A stretch of DNA of 64,000 bases from Gloeopeniophorella convolvens. Lineage: Eukaryota > Basidiomycota > Agaricomycetes > Russulales. Of the stretch, positions 33,318 to 43,832 are shown one piece after another. The stretch lies in NCBI GenBank assembly GCA_022496205.1, contig WTXD01000082.1, positions 33,588 to 97,587 of the forward strand, in the 5' to 3' direction. The position numbers were made by a program, and so were the translations under genes. The notes under the pieces were generated by a model. It ran no database searches. It worked only from the letters and a program-made list of their open reading frames with translations, and was not told the DNA's origin. Each line of letters starts with the position of its first letter. Within the stretch, counting starts at the first letter, position 1.

Positions 33318-34814
33318 ATGTCAGCGCCGGTCCTTGTGTGGTTCAAGTACCTCTCTAGTGGGTACAAGGTTGCTGTTCTTCAACTTGAACTGACACGCTG
33401 AAATGAAACAAGCAATTGGTATAGCTGCTCTGCTATGGGATCATGCCATTACATTCGACGATGAAGTCAAATTCATCTGGACGGGCCGTCTTACCAAAGT
33501 TAAGGCGATGTTCGTGATTCAAAGATATGGAATGATTTTCGTGTGTATCGCGGTCTATTACGGTGAGAGCATCTGAGCCATGGCGCATAAAGCAGCTGCT
33601 AAGTGGCTGGCTCATCTCCCCCCAGTGACATACGGGATCAGGAGAGAAGACGACAAGGTGAGTCCTGTGCCTGAGAACTATTGCATACTCTTGACGCGCA
33701 GTGCAGTTGTAGGCAGTGATGTTCAATGGATCCGGGGGTCTCGGAAGCTAATTTCTCGATACAGCAGTTGCCAGGCGTTAACAACCTTCATTATGGTATT
33801 TGGCGTATGGACACGAGCATGCGCAAATTGTGAGTTTATCTCTCATGTTTGAGACCCTTTGGCAGACGCTCTTAGACGTGGCGGTCTCCCGTCTATATGT
33901 CCTTTGGGATTACCGCAGGCCGGTGATACTGGCATTGACTACGTTTTCAATCCTCGCCAGCACTGCGACCATTGTCATGGCGTTTGTGACCGATATATCG
34001 TTGATTCGTGAGGAATTCTCCAATATATGAAACTCCTGAGATGATGAGTTGACGCCCATGCAGATACTGTGCAACCCGAACCTTTGTACTTTCATATGTG
34101 CACCTATCCGGTCCGTCCCCCCGTTTGGTCAGGAGATTGGGGATTCCAGGTATGTCTCATTCTCAAACCTTTCGAAGAGTCGGCAGGTGACCTTCTTAGG
34201 TCGCATTCGACGTTATTACACTGGGCCTGACGGTTTTCAGCGCCATGACCCGGCCGTCTCGGATGGAGGTTGCGCTTATAACAGAATTCTTATCCGAAGG
34301 TTTCACATTGTATCTGGTACGCTCCCTTTATTATAGAATCCCATGACCACGATTGAGACCTCACTTTACAGCTTGTCTTCGGTGGGTCGGGCAGTTTGAA
34401 GCGTAAGCCCATTGACCGACGCTGCTCCTAATCTGATCCCAGTGGCAAGGCTACTGAACCTCGTTCTTGCTCTTATCCCAAACGCCGTACGTCAACGCAT
34501 CAAATCTTCTCTGAGCGTCTGAGTGACGCTGATACGGTCTTCAGCCTGACCTCTTCATCATTGCCACGCCGTGAGTGCAGCCACATTAGCAGTCTTGACG
34601 ACTGAGCATGCTATACGAATGTCCGATCAGCCTAAACTACACGGTCTCGACTATGGCTGTGACAAGACTAGTTCTGCACTTGGAGCGAATCATCTCTCTT
34701 AGTTCCGGTCACCGACAAATACTTTGCCCCGACCTAGATATTCAATTGATCGAGCCCGGCGGGACAGGCCATTTCGAGATGCAGACGTATAGTGGCCGTG
34801 CTACCGTGGTGTAA
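33318..34814 (+). CDS. DUF6533 multi-TM protein, tandem copy A
   Basis: First of four tandem paralogues. It starts at ATG 33318 (MSAPVLVWFKYLSS); the ATG used in copy B has become GTG here, so this is the next one. After the first intron comes the DUF6533 signature AIGIAALLWDHAITFDDE, VKFIWTGRLTKVKAMFV. Further exons: YGIRREDDK; SCQALTTFIMVFGVWTRA; YVAVSRLYVLWDYRRPV, VIRE-type helix end; VQPEPLYFHMCTYPVRPPVW; VAFDVITLGLTVFSAMTRP; LLNLVLALIPNA; PDLFIIATP; LNYTVSTMAVTRLVLHLER; a polar tail to the stop at 34814. All exons can be joined in phase with GT-AG sites and no stops. About seven TM helices are predicted and the role is unknown. The next copy starts 1.9 kb downstream in the same direction. 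Confidence 0.8.
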
Positions 34815-36691
34815 CCGTGTCGCTTCCGGGATTTAATCGGGGGTGGCATTTCCACGCTATGTAGACGGTTTGCACCCTGTCCTTGTTGTCTGCTTCATTG
34901 AAACGACGTGTAGACATCTTAGCAACGTCCGGCGCACCTGCTTTCCATCCTTGCCTCCTTTATACCCAAGCCTCATGACCATTCTGTTGATAGGTATGTA
35001 TTCGTTATCTAACGCAACTTTGGGATTAGTTTATAGTAGTTTGATACAACACAGCCCCGATGAACAAAAGAACGGCATCATGAGAATCGCAGCCCACCCT
35101 AGCGCCAGCAGGTGGAGCTGCGGCTCAGGTGCCAGTACTTATAGTTGCGTCAACACCGATGCATATATCGATAACCAAGGCAGTGTTCGGTGCCCTGCAG
35201 AGACAGACAGCCCTGAGTATGGATCACGAGCGAAACAACAATTACAAGAGGAAGGCATCGAAAGTTGATCGAACGCGCGCGCAGTCTTTCGTAAGTTGTT
35301 GACTTTACGACCCGGGCCGCCGGCCCGGGGTTTCGACTTGTGCTTGTGCGCACCGACTGAGCTCGCACCGCGAGGCTCGTATCTTCGACACCGCTGGACC
35401 GATTTGGTTCATACTGTACAATTTTTTGATGTTCAAGCCACCCTCCCGTCAAATTTCGTACCTCAGTTCCGTGTCTGCTAGAGCGCGCGAGAACTGAGGC
35501 GGCAATCCCTTTTGTGCAGAATCGCCCGCGCGCTCCGATAATACCCCCGTATTTATACTACAGGGGCACCGAGCCAGCTAAGGTTCACGTACAGTATGTA
35601 TGTGGGCGTTGGAGAACTTGCAGTAAATCATGTGGATCAGCTGAATGTTACAGCCGAGCCGCAAGAGATGTCTTACCCGTACCCCGACCCTATGCGCGGA
35701 CTGAATAGGTGCGCGAGATGGGGAGAGCACAAAAACAATGAGTGGGTAGCAGGTGATCCGAGCGACGAGGAGTCTGCGTGATTCGGACCGGAGGAGACGC
35801 GCACGCGCTGCATGAAGATGGCAGCAGGTTGGAGAGGCCTTCTGCAAGCTCCAACCCTCATGATTGCTTGACCGTTGGTATCCTTGGAGTGCTCACACTG
35901 TCTGAAATCCAGGTGGTGCACGTTTGAAGTCTGAAGAGAATTTCCAGGGCAGGAAAAACTGGCAGCATTGAAGTGTTCTCAAGACCGCCGGGCTTCCCCG
36001 ACCGAACCCTACCACATATGTATGTGGCCGGCCGCGGCGGGATATAGGGCCGGATCGACGTGGTGACGACGCGTCATCCGCGCGTCATGCGTTCAATTCC
36101 AGGCGTTTTCCGAGCGAAATTGTTCAACTTTGTTGACGTTGGACGACTGCCAGACGCTGGGCGCCCGGATCATCGAGTCAGGCTGCATCAATGACCGGTC
36201 TCGGGCTCGTTCACCAGATGCTTTACCGTTCTACTTATAATCTGGACATCTAGCAGTGGATCTTCTAGAAGAAGACATGACAACTCGGATCTGATCCAGA
36301 TCACTGTTGAACGTTGAACGAACGTTGAACTCAGGACCATACATCACGGCGCGTACTACTACTAAGTACTAAACTCTCCCTATAGCCATTGAATCATCGT
36401 CCCTCTAAAGGTTCGTTGTAGTCCTGTTTTGGCGGGTCCTTCGACAAATTCACGTTTGAGGGCCATTCGTCAAAAACCCTGTAGGCTTTGACCGGTGACC
36501 CCCATTTGATGCTTGTAGTCCCATTTCCCACCAAAGTATCAGATGAGAACGGACTGATGACTGGATATGCATCAACTCAAGCACTCAAACGGGCCTTTGT
36601 CAGATCCCATACACTATTTAAATGTTCTCCCGAAGTCTCTGGCCTGGTACTACTCACACTACCCATAATCCCTTGGGGCTGGTCACCCAAC
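34815..36691. repeat. Inter-copy spacer A/B with antisense 3' relic
   Basis: 34850-35270 is homologous to 38220-38530 and 41220-41420. On the minus strand it reads LLALGWAAILMMPFF, resembling VSRWVVILAMLFF after copy C. I interpret it as the decayed 3' part of an AIWNR-family gene. 35311-35329 is a perfect GC palindrome. From about 35690 the leader of copy B begins, homologous to 32290 onward. No functional gene is seen. Confidence 0.55.
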
Positions 36692-38197
36692 ATGGACAAC
36701 GTGTTAGTGCTGGTCCTTGCGTGGTTCAAGTACCTTACTGGTGGGTACAAGGCCTCTGTTCCTCGACTTGATCTCCATGCTGAAACGAAACAAGCAATTG
36801 GCACGGCCGCTCTGCTATGGGATCATGTCATTACGTTCGACGATGAAGTCAAGTTCATCTGGACGGGCCGTCTTACCAAAGTTAAGGCGATGTTCGTGAT
36901 TCAAAGATATGGGATGATCCTCGTGTGTATCGCGATCTATTACGGTGAGGGAACCCGAGCCATGACGCATAAAGCGGTTGCTGACTGGCTAGTTCACCCC
37001 TGTCAGCGACATATGGGATCAAGAGAGAAGGCGACAAGGTGAGTCTTGCGCTTGGGAACTATCGCCTACGCTTGACACGCAGTGCAGCTGTATGCAGTGA
37101 AGCTCAATGGATCCAAGGATTTCGAAGGCTAACTTCTCGATACAGCGATTGCCAGGCGCTAACAACCTTCGTCCTGGTGTTTGGCGTATGGACACGAGCG
37201 TGCACAAATTGTGAGTTTATCTCTCATGTTTGAGACCCTTTGACAGACGCCCTTAGACGTGGTGGTCTCCCGTCTATATGTCCTTTGGGATTACCGCAGG
37301 CCGGTGATACTGGCATTGACTACATTCTCAATCCTCGCTGGCGTTGCGACCACTGTCATGGCGCTCGTGACCGATTTGGCGTTAATTCGTGAGGAAGCCT
37401 CCGACTATATGACATTTCTGAGGTGATGAGTTGTCGCCTCTGCAGGTACTGTGCTACCCGAACCTTTGTACTTCCATACGTGCACCTATCCGGTCCGTCC
37501 CTCCGTCTGGTTAGGAGACTGGGGATTCCAGGTATGTCTCATTCTCAACCCTTTTGAAGAGCCGGCAGGTGACCTTCTCAGGTCGTATTCGACGTGATCA
37601 CGCTAGGCCTGACGGTTTTCAGCGCCATGACCCGACCGCCTCGAATTGAGGCTGCGCTCATAACGGAATTCTTATCCGAAGGTTTCATCTTGTACCTGGT
37701 GCGCTCCCTCTATCATGCAGTCTCATGACCACGGTTTAGACCTCGCTTTATAGTTTGTCTTCGGTGGGTCCGGTAGTTCCAGGGCCTAAGCCTATTGACC
37801 AACGCTGCTCCTAATCGAATCCCAGTGGCGAGGCTGCTGAGCCTCGTTCTCGCTTTTATCCCGGATGTCGTGCGTAAACGCATTAGATCTTCTCTGAGCG
37901 TCTGATCACTGATATGGTCTTCAGCCTGACCTCTTCATCATCGCCACACCGTGAGTGCAGCTACATTCATAGTCTCGACGACTGAGCATGCTATATCGAC
38001 GTCCGATCAGCCTAAACTACACGGCCTCGACCATCGCCGTGACAAGACTAGTTCTGCACTTGGAGCGAATAATCTCTCTCAGTTCCGGTCACCGACAAGC
38101 ACCGTTGTACCCTGACCTAGATGTTCAATCGGCCGAGCCCTGCGGGACAGCTTATTTCGAGATGCAGACGTATAGTGACTGTGGTGCTGTGGCGTGA
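36692..38197 (+). CDS. DUF6533 multi-TM protein, tandem copy B
   Basis: Sister of copy A with the same exon plan. It starts at ATG 36692 (MDNVLVLVLAWFKYLT). DUF6533 core: AIGTAALLWDHVITFDDE, VKFIWTGRLTKVKAMFV. Then YGIKREGDK; DCQALTTFVLVFGVWTRA; YVVVSRLYVLWDYRRPVIL; VLPEPLYFHTCTYPVRPSVW; VVFDVITLGLTVFSAMTRP; LLSLVLAFIPDV; PDLFIIATP; LNYTASTIAVTRLVLHLER; stop at 38197 after an acidic polar tail. Reading frame and splice sites are preserved despite many silent and replacement changes from A, which points to selection on the protein. A TATA-like CTATTTAAAT lies about 80 bp upstream, as in copy A. Confidence 0.8.
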
Positions 38198-39043
38198 CCG
38201 TGTCGCTTCCGAAATCCCATCAGGGGTGGCGTTGCTACGCTATGTCGACAGTTTGCATACTGTTTTTTCTGCTTCGTTGAAACAATGCGTAGACATCCGA
38301 TTAGTAACGCTCGGCGCACCTGCTTCCATCCTTGCCTCCTTTATACCCGAGCCTCATGACCGTTCCGTTGATAGATATGTATCCATCATCTAACGCAACC
38401 TTGGGATGAGACTATGATAGCTTGATACAGCACAGCCTCGGTGAGCAAAAGAACGGCATCATGAGAATCGCAGCACCCTAGCTCCAACAGATGGAATCGC
38501 CCACATACCAGCGCCTGTAGCTGCGTCAATACCGACACATATAATAGATTATGGAGCAAGGCTGGACCTGGCTCGGCTTCTCCTGAGCATTCATGGCGAC
38601 GGTCGACTCGGACTCTATCGCGCAGACGACTCGGACGGCTGCGCGCGACTCGCTGGCAGGGTGGCGGGCCAGGGCGGGCCGCGACCGGATCGGAGCGAGA
38701 CGGGCCGAGCACGCATCGGCATGCCGCCGCCTCAGGCCTGCATGGTTTGTGGCAAGTTCCCATGCAGTAACCAAGCAATGCCATGGACACGGCGCACGTT
38801 CAATGAACTTCTTCAAATCTATCGCTTCTTGCGTCGATGATCAGGACTCGGATCTCTCCATACCCTGTACATCTGGCAGAAATTATGGAAGAAGACGGTA
38901 TCGCGGATCAGACTTACTATGCATTGGCCCATGTGCATTGAGCTGAACACCTCGGAGATACGTAGGCTTTCGCGAGACCTCATGTACTATTTGAACCCTC
39001 TCCCTGCTCTGGTAACATCGCACTACCCATCTTTCGTTCGAAC
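38198..39043. repeat. Inter-copy spacer B/C
   Basis: 38220-38530 repeats the downstream flank of copy A (antisense AIWNR-type 3' relic). 38570-39040 is the leader of copy C and matches 41530-42020 before copy D, including a GC-rich CGGCTGCGCGCGACT segment and ATTTGAACCCTCTCCCT near the start. Confidence 0.6.
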
Positions 39044-40493
39044 ATGAGCCCGGAGATAGGGCAGGTTGCCACGTTGGTCAAGTACGTCACTGGTAAGTCC
39101 AAGGGCGTCCAGTCGTCGTCTCCGGCCCCATACTGAATTCACACAGCGACCAGCGTAACCATTGTACTGTGGGACCACATCCTTACCCTCGCGGAAGAAA
39201 TCACGCTCATTTGGAAAGGACCTATAACAAAAACAAAGGCGCTCTTCGTGGTCCAGAGGTACGGAGCGACCCTAGTGTTCATCGTTATTACATACGGTGA
39301 GGCGCATCTTGGCAGGGTACCTCAGTCAAAGTTAGCTAATAATCTGACCGAACTCCATCAGTGATTTTCGGAATCAGGACGGGCAACGATCAAGTAGGAC
39401 TTCCTCTTGAGAACCGTCACATCCGCTAATTCAGTGCAGCTGTCAGTGGCAGGTGAACGGCGTGGTCTCACTCAAAGCTGACGTGCTTCGAATATGATAG
39501 TTGCCAGGTGCTGACTACCGTTATCATGGCTTTCGGCCTGTGGATGCAGGCATATATGAACTGTGAGCTAGTTTTCCCTTCGAGAGAATCGTTGTCAGAA
39601 CATCCCAGATGTCATGGTCTCGCGTCTCTACGTACTATGGGATTACCGGAAGGGGATCATAACTGCCCTTGTCACATTATGCGCCCTAGTCAGCGCTACG
39701 ACCACGGCCATGACGCTTATCAACGACATTAGGATAATCCGTGAGGACTCCCGCTGGTACCACAAAGAGGCTCATTGTGACAGATTGCCGCCTATATAGG
39801 TACTGTGGTGCCCGAACCTTCGTACTTCCATATGTGCATATATCCGGTTCGCCCACGCCTTTGGGCGGGAACCTATGGATGCCAGGTACGTCTCATCAGA
39901 GGCCGAAAATCGAAGAAATGACATGGATTTCCTGCAGTGTGTATTCGACATCTTCACACTTGCTCTCACAGTCTTCAGCGCCAAGACTCGACCCCTTCGA
40001 ATCCAAGTGGGGCTCATAAAAGACTTCCTATTCGAAGGCCTATTCATGCACTTGGTATGCATCCCTCGGATTTATTATTGGGTCTACAGCTGAATAATCA
40101 ACCCTACTGCGCAGCTTCTCTTCGGTGATTACGGCTGTTAAGAGTCTCATACCCTTCTATTAAGTGCCGTTTGCATTGTAGTCCCGCGGGTATTGAACGT
40201 CGTTCTCGCTTTGACCCCAAACGAGGTGAGCAAACATGTACACCTCTGAACATGATGCTTCACAGCCATCATCCTCAGCCCGGCCTCTTCGTTATAGCCC
40301 TGCCGTAAGTACATTTACACCAGTGGCCTCGGTGGATAATAACTGTAACCACAACCGCAACCCCAGGCTAACATACGCGGCTTCCACTGTCTCCGTGACG
40401 AGACTGGTTTTGCGCCTGGAGGGGATCATTGCTTTCACTTCGCGGCGGCGGGCTGCAATGCGTTACGAACTGGATAGTAGACAGACCTACTGA
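39044..40493 (+). CDS. DUF6533 multi-TM protein, tandem copy C
   Basis: Starts at ATG 39044 (MSPEIGQVATLVKYVT). Core: ATSVTIVLWDHILTLAEEI, LIWKGPITKTKALFVVQRYG. Then VIFGIRTGNDQ; CFEYDSCQVLTTVIMAFG, LWMQAYMN; YVMVSRLYVLWDYRKGI; TVVPEPSYFHMCIYPVRPRL; CVFDIFTLALTVFSAKTRP; LLFVPRVLNVVLALTPNE; PGLFVIALP; LTYAASTVSVTRLVLRLEG; ends RQTY-stop at 40493. Relative to copy D the stop is a TAC-TGA change that removes the last 18 residues or so. The exon join between FGIRTGNDQ and CFEYDSCQ is uncertain, since several acceptors are possible. Otherwise the frame is intact. Confidence 0.78.
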
Positions 40494-42024
40494 GACGACT
40501 GGATCACCCTGACCCCAGATATAGTCACACAGGATGCTAGCCATGCGGCGCAAGAAAGATGTGTCTTGATTTCGCTCCTCCAGCAGGCTCGGATTTTTGT
40601 AACTCCGTCCCAGCGTGCGCCGTTCATATTCGCGCCCTCCGTACTACCATTGTCATCGCTACTGTTCGCGCATTCTGTAGCGTGCTCGTACAACCGCGCG
40701 GAATGCAGCAAAGGACGAGCCGTTCACTTTATGCCAGGAAGATGACCACGCGGCCCCTGCAACCCGTTATACATACAACACGGCGATATATTAGACTACG
40801 GCAATACATCGTACCGGCGATACGATGCACATGGTCAGACGAAGTAACCGGGAGACTGGGGCCTAGGTGGCGGTGGGGCTGAGAGCGTGCTGCAATCTGA
40901 CACGCTGTCACGGGCCTTAGGCGGTGCCGGCGGTACGCGTGCGATCAGCGACCAGTCTCCTCCAGTGATCGTGCCCTGTGTGATCATGATCACCGGAGAC
41001 TTGAATGCGAGAAGGGTGTCTATGGGACGGTCGGGCGCAGGTTGGTCAGAAGAACTGTTAGGGCATTTGGTAAATGCGATAGCGAAACAAGTGAGCATTG
41101 TCCCTGGACACACCCGTATCATGTGAAAGACCCGTATTTTGAGATGAATTCGTGTGGCTCCGACGGATCGGATCGTGGATGGCCAGCATCTGTGATCTTA
41201 GCTGGGAGTAGAAGTGACAAATAGGACTGAAGAACAGCATCGCGAGAATCACCACCCACCTTGATACCAGCAGGTGGAGGTGCTCGTGCCAGCGCCTGTA
41301 GTTTGCACCAACACCGACACATATACCGATGACCAGGATGGCGTCCGACGCTCTGCAGAGACGGACAATATGTATCACGAGCGAAACAAGAGGAAGGCAT
41401 TGAACCAGTTGACTCACCGTGCCGATGGCCTTATTAGCCGCCGTAAAATTATACTACGCCGCTAGTGGATTGCACATGTATGTAGAGAGCCCTCAGCAGA
41501 TTGAACAGATGATGGAGTAAGGCAGGACCTCACTCGGCTTCTCCTGAGTATTCGTGGTCGGTGGGAGTCGACACATCAGCGCATACGACGGCTGCGCGCG
41601 ACTGCTGGCGGGGTGGCGGCGCAGGGCGGCGTCGCGACTAGAGCGAGACGGGCCGAGCAGGGCCGAGCGCGCATCAGCTCTGATAGGCTCTGATACTATA
41701 GGCCCCGGCCCGATGCCGCCGCCTCTGGCCTGCATAGTTTGAGTATACATAGTTTGCTCCAGTTTGCGGCTAACACGTACCCATGCGTGACGGTAGCACG
41801 CCGCACGTTCAATGAACTTCCTCAAATCTATCACTTGTTGCCTCGATGATCAGGGCTCGGATCTCTCCATACCCTGTACGTCTAGCAGAATTTCTGGAAG
41901 AGGGTGTTGCGGATCAGATCTACGCAGTTGAGCACTGATATGATGGGCTTTCGCGGGGCTCCATGGACTATTTGAACCCTCTCCCTACTCTGGTAGCATC
42001 ACACTGCCCGTCTTTCGTTCGAAC
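40494..42024. repeat. Inter-copy spacer C/D with antisense last-exon relic
   Basis: 40835-41122 on the minus strand reads PIDTLLAFKSPVIMITQG, TITGGDWSLIARVPPAPP and ends PQSPGYFV. It is the same C-terminus as the intact gene ending at 43833, but here the upstream exons are missing, apart from a VSRWVVILAMLFF piece near 41250. It is therefore a truncated copy of the AIWNR gene's 3' end. 41530-42024 is the leader of copy D. Confidence 0.65.
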
Positions 42025-43525
42025 ATGGACCCGGAGGTGGCGCAGGTCGCTATGTCAATCAAATACGTTACTGGTAAGTTCAAGGACGTCCAGTCATCGT
42101 CTCCAGCCCTATACTGAATTAACCCAGTGATCAGCACAATCATTGTGCTATGGGATCACATCCTTACCTTCACGGAAGAAGCTGCGTTCATCTGGAAAGG
42201 ACCTATAACCAAAGCAAAAGCGTTCTTCGTAGTTCAGAGGTACGGTGCGGCTTTAGTGTTCATCATTATCACATACTGTGAGGCGCATCTTGGCAGGTAC
42301 CTTGGCCATGGGCTAACAATCTGACCGAACTCTACCAGTGATCTTTGGGATCAGGACGGTTGGCGATCAAGTAGGCCTCCCTCTTGAGAATCGTCACATC
42401 CGCTAATTCAGTACAGCTGTCAGTAGTAGGTGAACGGCGTGGTCTCACTCAAAGCTGACGTGCTTCGAATATGACAGTTGCCAGGTGCTGACTACCGTCG
42501 TCATGGCCTTCGTTTTGTGGATGCAGGCATATATGAACTGTGAGTTAATTTTCCCCTTCGAGAGAATCATTTTCAGAACATCCCAGACGTCATGGTTTCA
42601 CGTCTATACGCTCTATGGGATTACCGAAAAGGGGTAATATCGGCCCTTGTCATATTATGCTGCCTTGTCAGCGCTGCGAGCATTGCCATGGCGCTCGTCA
42701 ACAGCCTTGAACTAATTCGTGAGGGCTCTGGCTGGTACTGCAAAGAGCCTAATTGTGACAGACTGCCGCCTATATAGGTACTGTGACACCCGAGCCTTCG
42801 TATTTCCATATGTGCATGTACCCGGTTCGCCCACGTTCTTGGGCGGGAGACTATGGATGCCAGGTACGTCTCATTGAAGGTGAAAAATCGAAGAAATGAC
42901 GTGGATTTCCTGCAGTGCGTATTCGACATCTTCACACTTGCTCTCACAGCCTTTAGCTCCAAGACTCGACCCCTTCGAATTCAGGTGGAGCTCATAACAG
43001 AGTTTTTACTCGAAGGTCTATTAATGCACTTGGTATGCATCTCTCGGATTCATCATTGGGTGTATAGCCGAATATTCAACCTCACTGCGCAGCTTCTCTT
43101 CGGTGATTGCAGTTGTTTAGAGTCTCATGTCCTTCTATTGAGTGTCGTTTGCACTGTAGCGGTGCGGCTCCTGAACGTCATTCTCGCTTTAACCCCAAAC
43201 AAGGTGAGCACATACGTACACCTCTGGACATAATGCATAATGCTCCACAACTATCATCCCCAGCCCGGCCTCTTCGTCATTGCCCTGCCGTAAGTGCATG
43301 TACACCAGTGGCCTCGGTGGCTAATACCATGGCCATAACTCCAGGTTAACATTCGCGGCCTCCACTGTCTCTGTGACAAGACTAGTTTTGCGCCTCGAGG
43401 GGATCATCATCCTCAGCTCGCGGCGGCAGGCGGCGATGCGTTGCGAACTGGATAGTAGACAAACCTACAGAGATGACTGGATCACCCTGACTCCAGATAT
43501 AGTCACACAAGTGTCAGTATGCTAG
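42025..43525 (+). CDS. DUF6533 multi-TM protein, tandem copy D
   Basis: Sister of copy C, start ATG 42025 (MDPEVAQVAMSIKYVT). Core: STIIVLWDHILTFTEEAA, FIWKGPITKAKAFFVVQRYG. Then VIFGIRTVGDQ; SCQVLTTVVMAFVLWMQAYM; YVMVSRLYALWDYRKGVIS; TVTPEPSYFHMCMYPVRPR; CVFDIFTLALTAFSSKTRP; VRLLNVILALTPNK; PGLFVIALP; LTFAASTVSVTRLVLRLEG. It reads on past the copy C stop to SRQTYRDDWITLTPD and stops at 43525. One small exon candidate (near 42420) has an in-frame TAG if spliced like A/B, so that exon is either skipped or spliced differently in the C/D pair. Convergent with the AIWNR gene ending 300 bp downstream. Confidence 0.78.
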
Positions 43526-43832
43526 CCATGCGATGCAAGAAAGACATATCTTGATCTCAGCGCTCCACCCCTATTTATTCAGCGGACACGGAGTTTGTAA
43601 CTCCGTCCCAGCGTACGCTAGATTGTGTTTCGTACCTTTCGTGCTACGTGCCATTGTCACCGCTACCGCTTGCGTATCTTTTAGCGTGCACTCGCACAAC
43701 CGCGCAGAGTGCAGCAAAGAGCGTGTCGTTCACTTATACTACTAGGAAGATGACCGCACGGCCCCTGTAACCCTTTATACAATACAACACGGCAATACAT
43801 TAGACTGCGATAATATGGTACAACACACGTGC

